Source: DATBLE01 sp036555585 (GTDB lineage: Bacteria > Actinomycetota > Thermoleophilia > Gaiellales > Gaiellaceae). From it: a stretch of DNA of 64,000 bases. Location: assembly GCA_036555585.1 (NCBI GenBank), contig DATBLE010000058.1, positions 52,385 through 116,384 of the forward strand, in the 5' to 3' direction. This document shows positions 1 to 8,037 of the stretch, one piece after another. Below the pieces are notes generated by a model. That model had not been told where the DNA came from. It worked only from the letters and a program-made list of their open reading frames with translations, and made no database searches. The first letter of the stretch is position 1, and every line of letters starts with the position of its first letter. The translations under genes were made by a program, and so were the position numbers.

Positions 1-10
1 ACGAGCAGGA

Positions 11-1240
11 TCACCGTTCGGCAAGGGTAATCGCGGTCTCGAGCGCGGCGAGCTTGCGCAGGCACTCCTCGTGCTCGGCGCGCGGGTCCGAGTCGGCCAC
101 GATCCCGGCGCCCGCCTGGAGGTGCGCGACGCCGTCGTGGAGCACGATCGTGCGGATGGCGATGCACGTGTCGAGGTCGCCTCCCGGCAGCGAGTAGCCG
201 ACCGCGCCCGCGTACGGCCCGCGCCGGCGGCCCTCGAGCTCGGCGATCAGCTGCATCGCGCGCACCTTGGGGGCGCCGGAGACGGTCCCGGCCGGGAAGC
301 AGGCGCGCAGCACGTCGAACGGCCCGATTCCGTCCCGGAGCCGGCCGGCCACCTCGGAGACGAGGTGGGTGACGTGGGAGAAGCGCTCGGCTTCGAGGAA
401 ACGCTCGACCCGGACGCTGCCGGCGCGGCACACGCGCGAGAGGTCGTTGCGTCCGAGGTCGACCAGCATCACGTGCTCGGCGCGGTCCTTCTCGGAGGCG
501 AGCAGGCGCTCGGCGTCGCCCGGCCCCGGCCGGGTCGTGCCCGCGATCGGGTTCACGCTGGCGCGCTCTCGCCCGACCTTCACCAGCGTCTCGGGCGACG
601 AGCCGATCAGCGCGAGGTCGCCGAGCTCGAGCAGGAACAGGTACGGCGAGGGGTTCACGCGCCGGAGCGTCCGGTACAGCTCGACCGCGCTCGCGCGCGT
701 GGGCCGCTCGGCCCGCTGGGAGAGGACGACCTGGAACACGTCGCCCGCCCGGATGTGCTCCTTCGCCGCGAGCACGCCCCGTTCGTACTCGGCCCGCCCC
801 GGGTCGCGGCTCGCCCGGCTCGGGCGGCGCGGGCCCACCGAGGCCGGGAGCGCCGGCGCCGGGGCGTCGAGCACCGCGCGCAGCCGCTCGGGGTCGCCGC
901 AGAGGACCTCGGCGACACCGCCGGGGTGGTCGAAGCGGACGAGCACGTCCGCGACCACGAAGCGGCTCTCGGGCAGATCCGGCCCGGCGTCGGGCCGGGG
1001 GACGGTCGGCTCGAGCTCGTGGGCGTGGTCGTAGGCGAGGTAGCCGACCACCGGAGCGCCGAGCCGCTCGGCCTCGGCCAGCGAGACGAGCCGGGTGCCG
1101 CAGCCGACGAACGAGTACCGGCCCAGCCGGCCCTGCTCTACCGACTCGAGCAGGAACGCCGCCTCGGCTTCCCGGCGCAGCCGGACGTAGGCCCCGAGCG
1201 GGGTGACCAGGTCGGCTGCGATCGCGGTCGTGACGTTCAT
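11..1240 (-). CDS. trpE: Anthranilate synthase component I
   Basis: Converts chorismate to anthranilate, the first committed step of tryptophan synthesis. It normally works with a TrpG amidotransferase, which would lie to the left, outside the window. The 409-residue product keeps the chorismate-binding core (IAGTTRPG, VDLGRNDL, THLVSEV, FPAGTVSGAPK) and an LLES element near residue 31, which in TrpE belongs to the tryptophan feedback site. It is shorter than most TrpE proteins (about 480-520 residues); the difference lies in the variable N-terminal half. PabB is the alternative, but the tryptophan-containing leader peptide and attenuator just upstream point to TrpE. Confidence 0.92.
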   Translation of the reverse strand: MNVTTAIAADLVTPLGAYVRLRREAEAAFLLESVEQGRLGRYSFVGCGTRLVSLAEAERLGAPVVGYLAYDHAHELEPTVPRPDAGPDLPESRFVVADVLVRFDHPGGVAEVLCGDPERLRAVLDAPAPALPASVGPRRPSRASRDPGRAEYERGVLAAKEHIRAGDVFQVVLSQRAERPTRASAVELYRTLRRVNPSPYLFLLELGDLALIGSSPETLVKVGRERASVNPIAGTTRPGPGDAERLLASEKDRAEHVMLVDLGRNDLSRVCRAGSVRVERFLEAERFSHVTHLVSEVAGRLRDGIGPFDVLRACFPAGTVSGAPKVRAMQLIAELEGRRRGPYAGAVGYSLPGGDLDTCIAIRTIVLHDGVAHLQAGAGIVADSDPRAEHEECLRKLAALETAITLAER

Positions 1241-1247
1241 CTCAACG

Positions 1248-1273
1248 AAAAAGACCTTCCGCGAGGAAGGTCT
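1248..1273 (-). terminator. trp attenuator terminator hairpin
   Basis: Read on the minus strand this is a perfect 9-bp stem (AGACCTTCC / GGAAGGTCT) with a TCGC loop, followed by a T run. It ends seven bases before the trpE ATG (1240). It is an intrinsic terminator between the leader peptide and trpE. Its 3' arm also holds GGAAGG, the only Shine-Dalgarno-like sequence before trpE, so the hairpin could block translation as well as transcription. Confidence 0.85.
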
Positions 1274-1299
1274 GCGAGCGGGTCGGATGGTGCGTTCGA

Positions 1300-1365
1300 T
1301 CAGGCCGTGCGGCCGCCCCGCTCGTGGCGCCGGAACCAGGCCCAGGTGCGGGACGAGGACTGCAT
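1300..1365 (-). CDS. trpL: trp operon leader peptide
   Basis: A 21-codon reading frame directly upstream of the trpE terminator encodes MQSSSRTWAWFRRHERGGRTA, with tryptophan codons at residues 8 and 10. A short Trp-codon leader followed by an intrinsic terminator and trpE is the classic layout of ribosome-mediated attenuation. A TAGGCT box (1374-1379, minus strand) lies 8 bases before its ATG and no Shine-Dalgarno site is visible, so the leader may be translated from a leaderless transcript. I did not resolve the competing antiterminator helix. Confidence 0.82.
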   Translation of the reverse strand: MQSSSRTWAWFRRHERGGRTA

Positions 1366-1419
1366 GGACGGCAAGCCTAGCGCGCCGGCCCGGCGCATGC
1401 CTGGGGATACATTTCGGCC
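1366..1419. promoter_or_regulatory. Divergent promoter region trpL / thiolase
   Basis: These 54 bases separate two divergent start codons. Each side has a TANNNT -10-like box close to its start: TAGGCT at 1374-1379 (minus) for trpL and TACATT at 1408-1413 (plus), 6 bases before the thiolase ATG. Neither gene has a Shine-Dalgarno sequence, which suggests leaderless transcripts. No convincing -35 boxes were seen. Confidence 0.55.
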
Positions 1420-2571
1420 ATGCCCCGCTCCGTCATCGTCTCCGCGGTCCGCACGCCGTTCGGCAAGTTGGGCGGCGGCCTGGCCGCCTACCGGGCGACC
1501 GAGCTCGGGGCGCTGGCGATCCGGGCAGCGCTCGACCGGGTGGACGTCCGCGACGACGAGGTCGAGTACGCGATCATGGGTCAGGTGCTCCAGGGCGGCG
1601 CCGGACAGGCGCCCGCCCGCCAGGCAGCCGTCGGCGCCGGGCTGCCGGTCGATCTCCCCGCCGACACGATCAACAAGGTCTGCGCCTCGAGCATCCGTGC
1701 GGTCGGGATCGCCGACCAGATGATCCGCGCGGGCGACCACGGCGTGATCGTCGCGGGCGGGATGGAGTCGATGTCCAACGCGCCGTTCGCGCTCGAGCGG
1801 GCGCGGTTCGGCTACAAGCTGGGCGACGGCACCCTGCTCGACCTGATGGTGCACGACGGGTTGCGTTCGACCTTCGACGGGCGGCACATGGTCGAGCAGG
1901 CGTCGTTCGTCTCCCGGGAGCTGGGCATCGGCCGGGAGGAGCAGGACGAGTGGGCGCTCCGCTCGCACCAGCGGGCCGTCGCGGCGGCCGACGAGGGGCG
2001 CTTCGCGGACGAGATCGTCCCCGTCGGCGAGGTGACCGCCGACGAGGGGCCGCGACGGGACACGACCCTCGAGAAGCTTGCGGCGCTGCCGCCCGTGTTC
2101 GACCCCGAGGGGACGACGACGGCGGGCAACGCGCCCGGCGTCAACGACGGCGCCGCGGCGCTGGTGGTCGTGAGCGAGGAGCTCGCGAAGAAGCGCGGCC
2201 TGGAGGTGCTGGCGACGATCGTCTCGCAGGGGTACGTGGCCGACGAGTTCGCCTACCTGGCGAGGACGCCGGCCGGAGCGGGCGACGTCGCGCTCCGGAA
2301 GGCCGGGAAGAAGATCGGCGACGTCGAGCGGGTCGAGGTGAACGAGGCGTTCTGCTCGGTCGCGCTCGAGTCGACGCGCCGCCTCCAGGCCGACCCCGAG
2401 ATCGTCAACGTGAACGGCGGCGCCGTCGCCCTCGGCCACCCGATCGGCGCCTCGGGCGCCCGGATCCACTCGACGATGATCTACGAGCTGCGTCGCTCGG
2501 GCGGCGGGCTCGGGCTCGCCGCGATCTGCTCGGGCGGCGGCCAGGGCGACGCGATCCTGCTCGAGGTCTAG
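1420..2571 (+). CDS. Acetyl-CoA acetyltransferase (thiolase)
   Basis: Catalyses reversible thiolytic cleavage of 3-ketoacyl-CoA (or condensation of two acetyl-CoA) in the cytoplasm. The 383-residue protein has the full thiolase signature: acylated Cys88 in NKVCASS, His340 in GHPIGASG and the second catalytic Cys370 in ICSGGGQG. Length and motifs are normal for the family. It opens a run of beta-oxidation genes on the plus strand (3502, 5069, 12217) and faces a convergent hydrolase across a long palindrome. Whether its direction is degradation or acetoacetyl-CoA synthesis cannot be told from sequence; the neighbours favour degradation. Confidence 0.93.
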   Translation: MPRSVIVSAVRTPFGKLGGGLAAYRATELGALAIRAALDRVDVRDDEVEYAIMGQVLQGGAGQAPARQAAVGAGLPVDLPADTINKVCASSIRAVGIADQMIRAGDHGVIVAGGMESMSNAPFALERARFGYKLGDGTLLDLMVHDGLRSTFDGRHMVEQASFVSRELGIGREEQDEWALRSHQRAVAAADEGRFADEIVPVGEVTADEGPRRDTTLEKLAALPPVFDPEGTTTAGNAPGVNDGAAALVVVSEELAKKRGLEVLATIVSQGYVADEFAYLARTPAGAGDVALRKAGKKIGDVERVEVNEAFCSVALESTRRLQADPEIVNVNGGAVALGHPIGASGARIHSTMIYELRRSGGGLGLAAICSGGGQGDAILLEV

Positions 2572-2740
2572 ATGGCTGACCGGTAATTCGCGTGGTCGCG
2601 GGGAGGGTCTGCACCAAGCAGTGTGGTCGACTCGACCGGTGGCAAGGCTGGTGAGCCTTGGCGCCGGGCGAGGCGGCCGCAATGCGCCGTGTGCAGGCCC
2701 CCAGCCGCGGCTGCGTGGAATTGCCGGTCAGCCATCTAGC
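2569..2740. repeat. 172-bp imperfect palindrome
   Basis: The whole gap between two convergent genes is one long imperfect inverted repeat. The outer arms match at 20 of 21 bases (2569-2589 against 2720-2740), and the centre is CAAGGCT-GGTG-AGCCTTG (2643-2660). Many differences between the arms are T in the left arm against C in the complemented right arm, which leave U-G pairs in a plus-strand RNA. The left arm starts on the thiolase stop codon. It could be a bidirectional terminator, a structured RNA or a MITE-like insertion. Confidence 0.8.
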
Positions 2741-2743
2741 CGG

Positions 2744-3478
2744 CTAGCGCAGGAAGTCGAGGATCAGCCCGGCGAGCTCGTCCGGAGCCCGCCACGGGAC
2801 GACGTGGTCGGCACCCTCGATCACGGCGGAGCGGGCGCCCTCGATCTCGCGGGCGAGGATCTCGCCGACCTCGTTGATCTCCGGGACGTCCCGGTCGCCC
2901 GTGATCACGAGGGTCGGCACGGCGATCTCGGCGAGCCGGTCGGCCGCCGGCCCGTCCGCCCAGGTGCCGGGGTCGTCGCTCCAGGAGAACTCGACGTTCT
3001 CGACCGTCATCGCGCGCAGCTCGTCGTCCGCGCCGAGCGGGGCCCAGACCTGCAGGTCGAAGGCGGCCATCCCCTCGAGGTCGCGGTCCGCCTCGGCCTG
3101 CTCCGCGGCCCGCTCGAGCTCGGCGGGGAAGCTCAGCCCGAGCGGATGGCCCGACATGGCCGCCGCGACCGGGACGAGCGCGCTCACGCGCTCCGGACGC
3201 TCGAGCGTGAAGTCGATCGCGATCCGGCCGCCCCGCGACAGACCGACGAGCGCTGCCCGCTCGAAGCCGGCGTCGTCGAGCACCCGGGCGAGGTCGTCGA
3301 GCAGGGAGTAGGGGCCGTCCGGCCTGGGCGAGCGCCCGTAGCCGCGCTGGTCGTAGGCGAGCACCGCGTGCTCCGCGGCGAGCAGCGGCACGGTCGTCTT
3401 CCAGATGCGCGAGTCGACGATCCCCGCGTGCAGCAGCACGATCGGCGGGCCCGAGCCGATGAGCTCGTAGTGGAGCAC
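2744..3478 (-). CDS. Alpha/beta hydrolase
   Basis: A 244-residue single-domain alpha/beta hydrolase, probably cytoplasmic (no signal peptide). The triad is visible: nucleophile Ser81 in GLSRGG, Asp197 in TGDRD and His225 in GADHVV. The oxyanion-side LLHAG motif is near residue 16. The start is GTG at 3478, only 23 bases from the divergent dehydrogenase start; the short gap has GGAGG and its mirror CCTCC (3483-3487, 3492-3496), so each gene has a Shine-Dalgarno-like site at about the same distance. Substrate is unknown; thioesterase or lactonase activity would fit the acyl-CoA context but is a guess. Confidence 0.85.
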   Translation of the reverse strand: MLHYELIGSGPPIVLLHAGIVDSRIWKTTVPLLAAEHAVLAYDQRGYGRSPRPDGPYSLLDDLARVLDDAGFERAALVGLSRGGRIAIDFTLERPERVSALVPVAAAMSGHPLGLSFPAELERAAEQAEADRDLEGMAAFDLQVWAPLGADDELRAMTVENVEFSWSDDPGTWADGPAADRLAEIAVPTLVITGDRDVPEINEVGEILAREIEGARSAVIEGADHVVPWRAPDELAGLILDFLR

Positions 3479-3501
3479 GTGCGGAGGTTAGCCTCCAGGC
3501 G

Positions 3502-4335
3502 ATGGAGCTCGGCCACGTCCTCGTCGTCGGCGCCGGACAGATGGGCGGCGGGATCGCCCAGACCGTTGCGGCCTCCGGCCGGCGGGTCTCGCTGCACGAC
3601 GCGGCGCCGGGCGCGGTCGAACGGGGGCTGGAGGCGATGCGCACGAGCCTGGCCAAGCTGGCCGAGAAGGGCGGCGCAGATCCGGACGAGGTGCTCGGCC
3701 GGGTGGAGCCCGTGGACGACCTCGTCCCGGCCGACCTGATGGTCGAGGCGGTGGTGGAGGACGCAGTGGTGAAGGAGGCGATCTTCCGCCGGGCGGACGA
3801 GACGCTCCCGCCGGCGGCGATCCTCGCCTCGAACACGTCCTCGATCCCCATCGCCTCGCTGGCGGCCGTGACCGGCCGGCCCGACCGCGTGATCGGCATG
3901 CACTTCTTCAACCCGGTGCCGGTGATGGCGCTCGTCGAGGTCGTGCGTGCGCCCTCGACCTCGGACGAGACGGCGGCGGCGATCGTCGCGCTCGCCCGCG
4001 AGCTCGGGAAGACGCCGGCCGAGGCGAACGACTTCCCCGGCTTCGTCTCCAACCGGATCCTCATGCCGTTCGTGAACGAGGCGGTCCGGGCGCTGCACGA
4101 CGGCGTCGCCGAGGCCGAGGCGATCGACACGATCGCGAAGCTGGGCTTCAACCACCCGATCGGCCCGCTCGCGCTGGCCGACCTGATCGGGCTCGACACC
4201 TGCGTCGCGATCATGGAGGTGCTGCACGAGGGCCTCGGCGACGAGCGGTACGCACCGTGCCCGCTCCTGCGCGAGCACGTCGCCGCGGGTCGCCTGGGCC
4301 GGAAGACGGGCCGCGGCTTCTACGACTATCCGTAG
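3502..4335 (+). CDS. 3-hydroxyacyl-CoA dehydrogenase
   Basis: NAD(P)-dependent oxidation of (S)-3-hydroxybutyryl-CoA or longer 3-hydroxyacyl-CoA to the 3-keto form. The 277-residue protein has the N-terminal Rossmann motif GAGQMGGG (residues 10-17), the catalytic His region GMHFFNPVPVM and the C-terminal dimer motif PGFVSNRILMP followed by GFNHPIGPL. Length is typical of the short HBDH/PaaH type without a hydratase domain. A TAGCCT box lies 7 bases before the ATG (3489-3494). It sits with thiolase, acyl-CoA dehydrogenase and hydratase genes, completing one beta-oxidation turn. Confidence 0.93.
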   Translation: MELGHVLVVGAGQMGGGIAQTVAASGRRVSLHDAAPGAVERGLEAMRTSLAKLAEKGGADPDEVLGRVEPVDDLVPADLMVEAVVEDAVVKEAIFRRADETLPPAAILASNTSSIPIASLAAVTGRPDRVIGMHFFNPVPVMALVEVVRAPSTSDETAAAIVALARELGKTPAEANDFPGFVSNRILMPFVNEAVRALHDGVAEAEAIDTIAKLGFNHPIGPLALADLIGLDTCVAIMEVLHEGLGDERYAPCPLLREHVAAGRLGRKTGRGFYDYP

Positions 4336-4347
4336 ACTGACGTCGCG

Positions 4348-5058
4348 GTGCGCGCGCTGATCGCGGAGAAGCGGGAGGTGGCGAAGGGCACGCTGCTGGT
4401 GCTCTTCGACCTGCTCGGCGAGGAGGTCGACTTCCGCCCCGGCCAGTACTTCTGGGTCGAGCTGCTCGATCCGCCCTACGACGACGAGAAAGGGCCCCGG
4501 CGGCACATCTCGGTGGTCACGTCCCCGACCGAGCGAGGGATCCTCGGCCTGTGCACCCGCCTCCGCGACTCGGCCTTCAAGCGGTCGCTCGCCGAGCTTC
4601 CGGTCGGCACCGAGGTGGAGGTCGAGCAGCCGAAGGGCGACTTCGCCCTCCCGGAGGACACCGGCTCGCCGTACGTGTTCGTGGCGGGCGGGATCGGGAT
4701 CACCGTCTTCCGGAGCATGCTCCGGTACATCGACGACACCCGCGAGCCGTACCGGGTGACGCTCGTCTACTCCAACCGCGACCGAGAGTCGACCGCATTC
4801 CTCGACGAGCTCGAGGAGCTGGAGGGCCGGAGCGACTGGTTCCGGCTGGTGGCGACGATGACCCAGGATCCGGGCTGGGAGGGCGAGACCCGCCGGATCG
4901 GCCCGGCGATGCTGGCCGACGTGCTCGGCGGCGACCCGGTCTCGTACACGTATCTCGTCGCGGGCCCGCCGGGCATGACCGAGGGCGTCGTCGGGGCGCT
5001 GAAGGAGGCAGGCATCCCAGAGGAGCGGATCCTCTCGGACGGCTTCTCCGGTTACTAG
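4348..5058 (+). CDS. FAD/NAD(P)-binding ferredoxin reductase-like oxidoreductase
   Basis: A 236-residue FNR-fold protein: FAD-binding beta barrel first (RPGQYFWVEL near residue 31, RHISVVTSP near 52), then the NAD(P) domain (GGIGITVFRSM, near 113) and a C-terminal GPPGM...FSGY segment. No cysteine cluster for a 2Fe-2S centre is present, so it resembles simple flavodoxin/ferredoxin reductases rather than full dihydroorotate dehydrogenase PyrK. The GTG start lies 9 bases after TAGACT (4333-4338), whose TAG is the stop codon of the preceding gene. It may supply or remove electrons for the neighbouring dehydrogenases; the partner is unknown. Confidence 0.82.
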   Translation: MRALIAEKREVAKGTLLVLFDLLGEEVDFRPGQYFWVELLDPPYDDEKGPRRHISVVTSPTERGILGLCTRLRDSAFKRSLAELPVGTEVEVEQPKGDFALPEDTGSPYVFVAGGIGITVFRSMLRYIDDTREPYRVTLVYSNRDRESTAFLDELEELEGRSDWFRLVATMTQDPGWEGETRRIGPAMLADVLGGDPVSYTYLVAGPPGMTEGVVGALKEAGIPEERILSDGFSGY

Positions 5059-5068
5059 AGTCCGTTCT

Positions 5069-6229
5069 GTGGACTTCGAGCTGACGCCGGAGCAGCGCGA
5101 GATCCAGGCGCTGGCCCGCGAGCTCGCCCGCGCGGAGATCGACCCGTACGCCGCCGAGTGGGACCGCGAGCAGCGCTTCCCCGCCGAGCTCTACCCCAGG
5201 CTCGCCGAGCTCGGCCTGCTCGGCGTCTGCGTGCCGGAGGAGTACGGAGGCGCGGGCGCCGACTTCGTCTCCTACGTGCTCGTGCTGGAGGAGCTCTCCC
5301 GGGCCGACGCCGGGGTGGGGGTCACCGTCGCCGTCCACACGAGCGCGGTCACGCTGCCGATCCTGCGGTTCGGCACCGACGAGCAGCGGTCGCGCTTCGT
5401 CCCGGCGCTCGCGCGCGGCGAGTCGCTCGGGGCCTTCGCGCTGACCGAGCCCGAGTCGGGCTCCGACGCCGGGTCGCTGCGCACGTCGGCCGTCCCCGAG
5501 GACGGCGGCTGGCGGATCTCCGGCTCGAAGCGCTTCATCACCACCGCGCGCCAGGCGGGCACCTTCCTGCTCTTCGCGCGCACCGACCCGGCCAGCTCGA
5601 CCGCCGGCGGGGTCTCCGCCTTCGTCCTCGACGCGGCCCACGTCAGCGTCACGCGCGACGAGGAGAAGCTCGGCCTGCACTCGACGACGACGAGCGACGT
5701 CGCCGTCGACACCGTGGTCGACGGCGACCGCCTGCTGCACGAGGAGGGCAAGGGCTTCACCGTCGCGATGGCGACCCTCGACGGCGGCAGGATCGGGATT
5801 GCGGCCCAGGCGGTCGGCATCGCCCGGGCGGCCTACGAGGCGGCGCGGGACTATGCGCTCGAGCGGAAGCAGTTCGGCAAGCGGCTCGCCGACTTCCAGG
5901 CGATCCAGCACAAGCTGGCGAACATGTCGATGGAGATCGACGCCGCCCGGCTGCTCGTGCTCCGGGCGGCGTGGCTGAAGCAGACGGGCCGTCCGCACAC
6001 CGAAGAGGGCGCGAAGGCGAAGCTGTTCGCCTCCGAGACGGCGAGACGGCAGACCGCCGAGGCGATCCAGGTCTTCGGCGGCTACGGCTACACGAAGGAG
6101 TTCCCGGTCGAGCGGTACTACCGGGACGCGAAGATCACCGAGCTCTACGAGGGCACGAGCGAGATCCAGCGGCTGGTGATCGCCCGCTCGATCCTCGGCC
6201 TCGAGCAGCAGGCGCTCGCCTCGGGCTGA
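5069..6229 (+). CDS. Acyl-CoA dehydrogenase
   Basis: FAD-dependent alpha,beta-dehydrogenation of acyl-CoA, passing electrons to ETF, which is encoded 9 kb downstream. The 386-residue protein has the family landmarks FALTEPESGSD, the FITT segment, RKQFGK and the catalytic base Glu361 in YEGTSEIQR, the position used by short/medium-chain enzymes. The GTG start follows TAGAGT (5056-5061) by 7 bases; the TAG of that box is the stop of the upstream gene. Its stop overlaps the start of the adenosyltransferase (TGATG), indicating one transcript. Confidence 0.93.
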   Translation: MDFELTPEQREIQALARELARAEIDPYAAEWDREQRFPAELYPRLAELGLLGVCVPEEYGGAGADFVSYVLVLEELSRADAGVGVTVAVHTSAVTLPILRFGTDEQRSRFVPALARGESLGAFALTEPESGSDAGSLRTSAVPEDGGWRISGSKRFITTARQAGTFLLFARTDPASSTAGGVSAFVLDAAHVSVTRDEEKLGLHSTTTSDVAVDTVVDGDRLLHEEGKGFTVAMATLDGGRIGIAAQAVGIARAAYEAARDYALERKQFGKRLADFQAIQHKLANMSMEIDAARLLVLRAAWLKQTGRPHTEEGAKAKLFASETARRQTAEAIQVFGGYGYTKEFPVERYYRDAKITELYEGTSEIQRLVIARSILGLEQQALASG

Positions 6230-6798
6230 TGTCGCGCCGCCGGGACGAGCCGGTCCGGCTCACGCGGATCTACACACGCGGGGGTGACGGGGGCGAGACG
6301 AGCCTGGGCGACGGGTCGCGCGTCGCGAAGACCGATCCGCGGATCGCCGCCGTGGGAGCGGTCGAGGAGCTGAACGCCCAGCTCGGGCTCGTGCTCGCCG
6401 CCGAGGTGCCCGACGGCCTGCGCGAGCCGCTCGAGCGCATCCAGAACGAGCTCTTCGATCTCGGCGCGGACCTCGCGGTGCCGTTCGCCGGCGGCGACGA
6501 CAGGCTCCGCGTCGCCCAGTCGCAGGTGGACGGGCTGGAGGAGCTCTGCGACCGGTTCAACGAGGAGCTGCCGATGCTGAAGAGCTTCGTCCTGCCCGGC
6601 GGCGGCGAGAGCGCGGCGAGGCTCCACCTGGCGCGAACCGTCTGCCGGCGGGCCGAGCTGACCGCGCTCCGCGTCTCGCCGGCGAACCCGCTTGCGCTCG
6701 TCTACCTGAACCGGTTGTCCGACCTGCTGTTCATCCTCGCCCGGTGCGCGAACGCCGGCCGGCCGGAGCCGTTGTGGAAACCCGGCGGCTCTCGCTAG
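6229..6798 (+). CDS. Cob(I)alamin adenosyltransferase, PduO type
   Basis: Transfers the adenosyl group of ATP to cob(I)alamin, making adenosylcobalamin for the mutase encoded at 8038 and 11825. The 189-residue protein has the PduO/MMAB ATP-binding N-terminus (RIYTRGGDGGETSL, residues 13-26), AVGAVEELNA, and the C-terminal CRRAEL...NRLSDLLF helix. The ATG overlaps the upstream TGA by one base. Its linkage to acyl-CoA mutase genes supports a role in supplying the cofactor. Confidence 0.93.
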   Translation: MSRRRDEPVRLTRIYTRGGDGGETSLGDGSRVAKTDPRIAAVGAVEELNAQLGLVLAAEVPDGLREPLERIQNELFDLGADLAVPFAGGDDRLRVAQSQVDGLEELCDRFNEELPMLKSFVLPGGGESAARLHLARTVCRRAELTALRVSPANPLALVYLNRLSDLLFILARCANAGRPEPLWKPGGSR

Positions 6799-8021
6799 CG
6801 GCTCCGACGCGTGCGCTCTTCGGGTCGGGCCTGTTCGTGGGCGTGGCGGTGTTCACCGCGAACGGCCTGAACGCGCTCTTCCAGATCGCGCTCGCCCGTG
6901 TGCTCTCGCCGGCCGAGTACTCGGTGCTCGTCGCCCTGGTGGTGATCACGCTGATCGCGGCCGTGCCGCCGCTCGCCTTCCAGGCGAGCGTGGCGCGCGA
7001 GGTGGCGCTCGAGCTGGACGGCGGCCGCCGCGACCGGGCCGGGGCCGCGCTGCGCGACACGGTCCGCGGGCTCGTCCCCTGGGCGGCGTGCGTCCTGCTG
7101 CTCGGCGCGATCGCCTCGGGGGTCATGGCCGCGAGCGGCGGGGGCGATGCGGCGGCGACCTTCGCGACCGCGGCGACGATCGCCTTCGCGCTGATCATCC
7201 CTGCCGTCTGGGGCGGCCTGCTCGGCGCGCGGCTCTTCCTCGTCTTCGGTCTCGCCCAGCTCGCGTTCGCGGGCACGCGGTTCGCCGCGGGCCTGGCGAT
7301 CGGGCTCGCCGGCGGCGACGCCGCCGCCGTGATGGCCGGCGTCGCGGCGGCGACCGCCGTCACCCTCGTCGTGACGTTCAGGCCGGTGCGCGGTCTCTGG
7401 CACGACGCCGAGCGGGCGGGGCGCCGCCGGTTGGCCACGCTCCCCAACGCGGCCGCCGCCACCGGTCTGACCGTCCTGATGGCGCTCGCAACCGTCGACG
7501 TGCTGGTGGCGAACCTCGCCTTCGCCGCGGGCACGTCCGGGGCCTACGGGGTGGCGTCGGTCTGCGCCCGCGTGCAGCTGCTGCTGCCGATCGGCGTCGT
7601 CACCGTGCTGTTCCCGCGCGTGGCCACGCTTCGCGATCCCGAGCGGGAACGGCGCCACCTGCTCGCCGGCCTCGCGGTCGTCTCCACCCTCGGCGCGTTC
7701 CTCACCGCCCTGCTCTGGGCCTTCGCCGGCCCGATCGTCGACCACATCTTCGGGAGCAAGTACGCGGCCGCGGTCCCGTGGCTGGGGCCGCTGTCGCTGG
7801 CGATGACCCTGTACGCGCTGGCGACCGTCTACCTCTACCACTTCCTCTCGCTCGCGCGCACCCGCTTCGCGCTCGTGCTGGTCGCGATCCAGGCGGCGCA
7901 GCTGGTCGCCTTCGCCCTGCTCCACGGCAGCCCGTCCGAGCTGATCGGCGTCCAGATCGCGACGGCCGCGGTGACGGTCGCGGCCGCGGAGGCCTGGTAC
8001 CTGCTGCGCGGGCGGGGCTAG
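6774..8021 (+). CDS. Polysaccharide flippase-like membrane protein
   Basis: An integral membrane protein of about 415 residues with roughly a dozen hydrophobic segments, resembling the MOP/Wzx superfamily that flips lipid-linked sugars (for example the early GLFVGVAVFTANGLNALFQIA-like segment and a late KYAAAVPWLGPL loop). I chose the GTG at 6774, which gives METRRLSL; this overlaps the adenosyltransferase gene by 25 bases. An ATG at 6744 is possible but lies deeper in the upstream gene. No sugar-transfer genes are adjacent, so the substrate is unknown, and assignment to this superfamily rests on topology rather than catalytic motifs. Confidence 0.7.
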   Translation: METRRLSLAAPTRALFGSGLFVGVAVFTANGLNALFQIALARVLSPAEYSVLVALVVITLIAAVPPLAFQASVAREVALELDGGRRDRAGAALRDTVRGLVPWAACVLLLGAIASGVMAASGGGDAAATFATAATIAFALIIPAVWGGLLGARLFLVFGLAQLAFAGTRFAAGLAIGLAGGDAAAVMAGVAAATAVTLVVTFRPVRGLWHDAERAGRRRLATLPNAAAATGLTVLMALATVDVLVANLAFAAGTSGAYGVASVCARVQLLLPIGVVTVLFPRVATLRDPERERRHLLAGLAVVSTLGAFLTALLWAFAGPIVDHIFGSKYAAAVPWLGPLSLAMTLYALATVYLYHFLSLARTRFALVLVAIQAAQLVAFALLHGSPSELIGVQIATAAVTVAAAEAWYLLRGRG

Positions 8022-8037
8022 GGCACAATTTCCAGGA

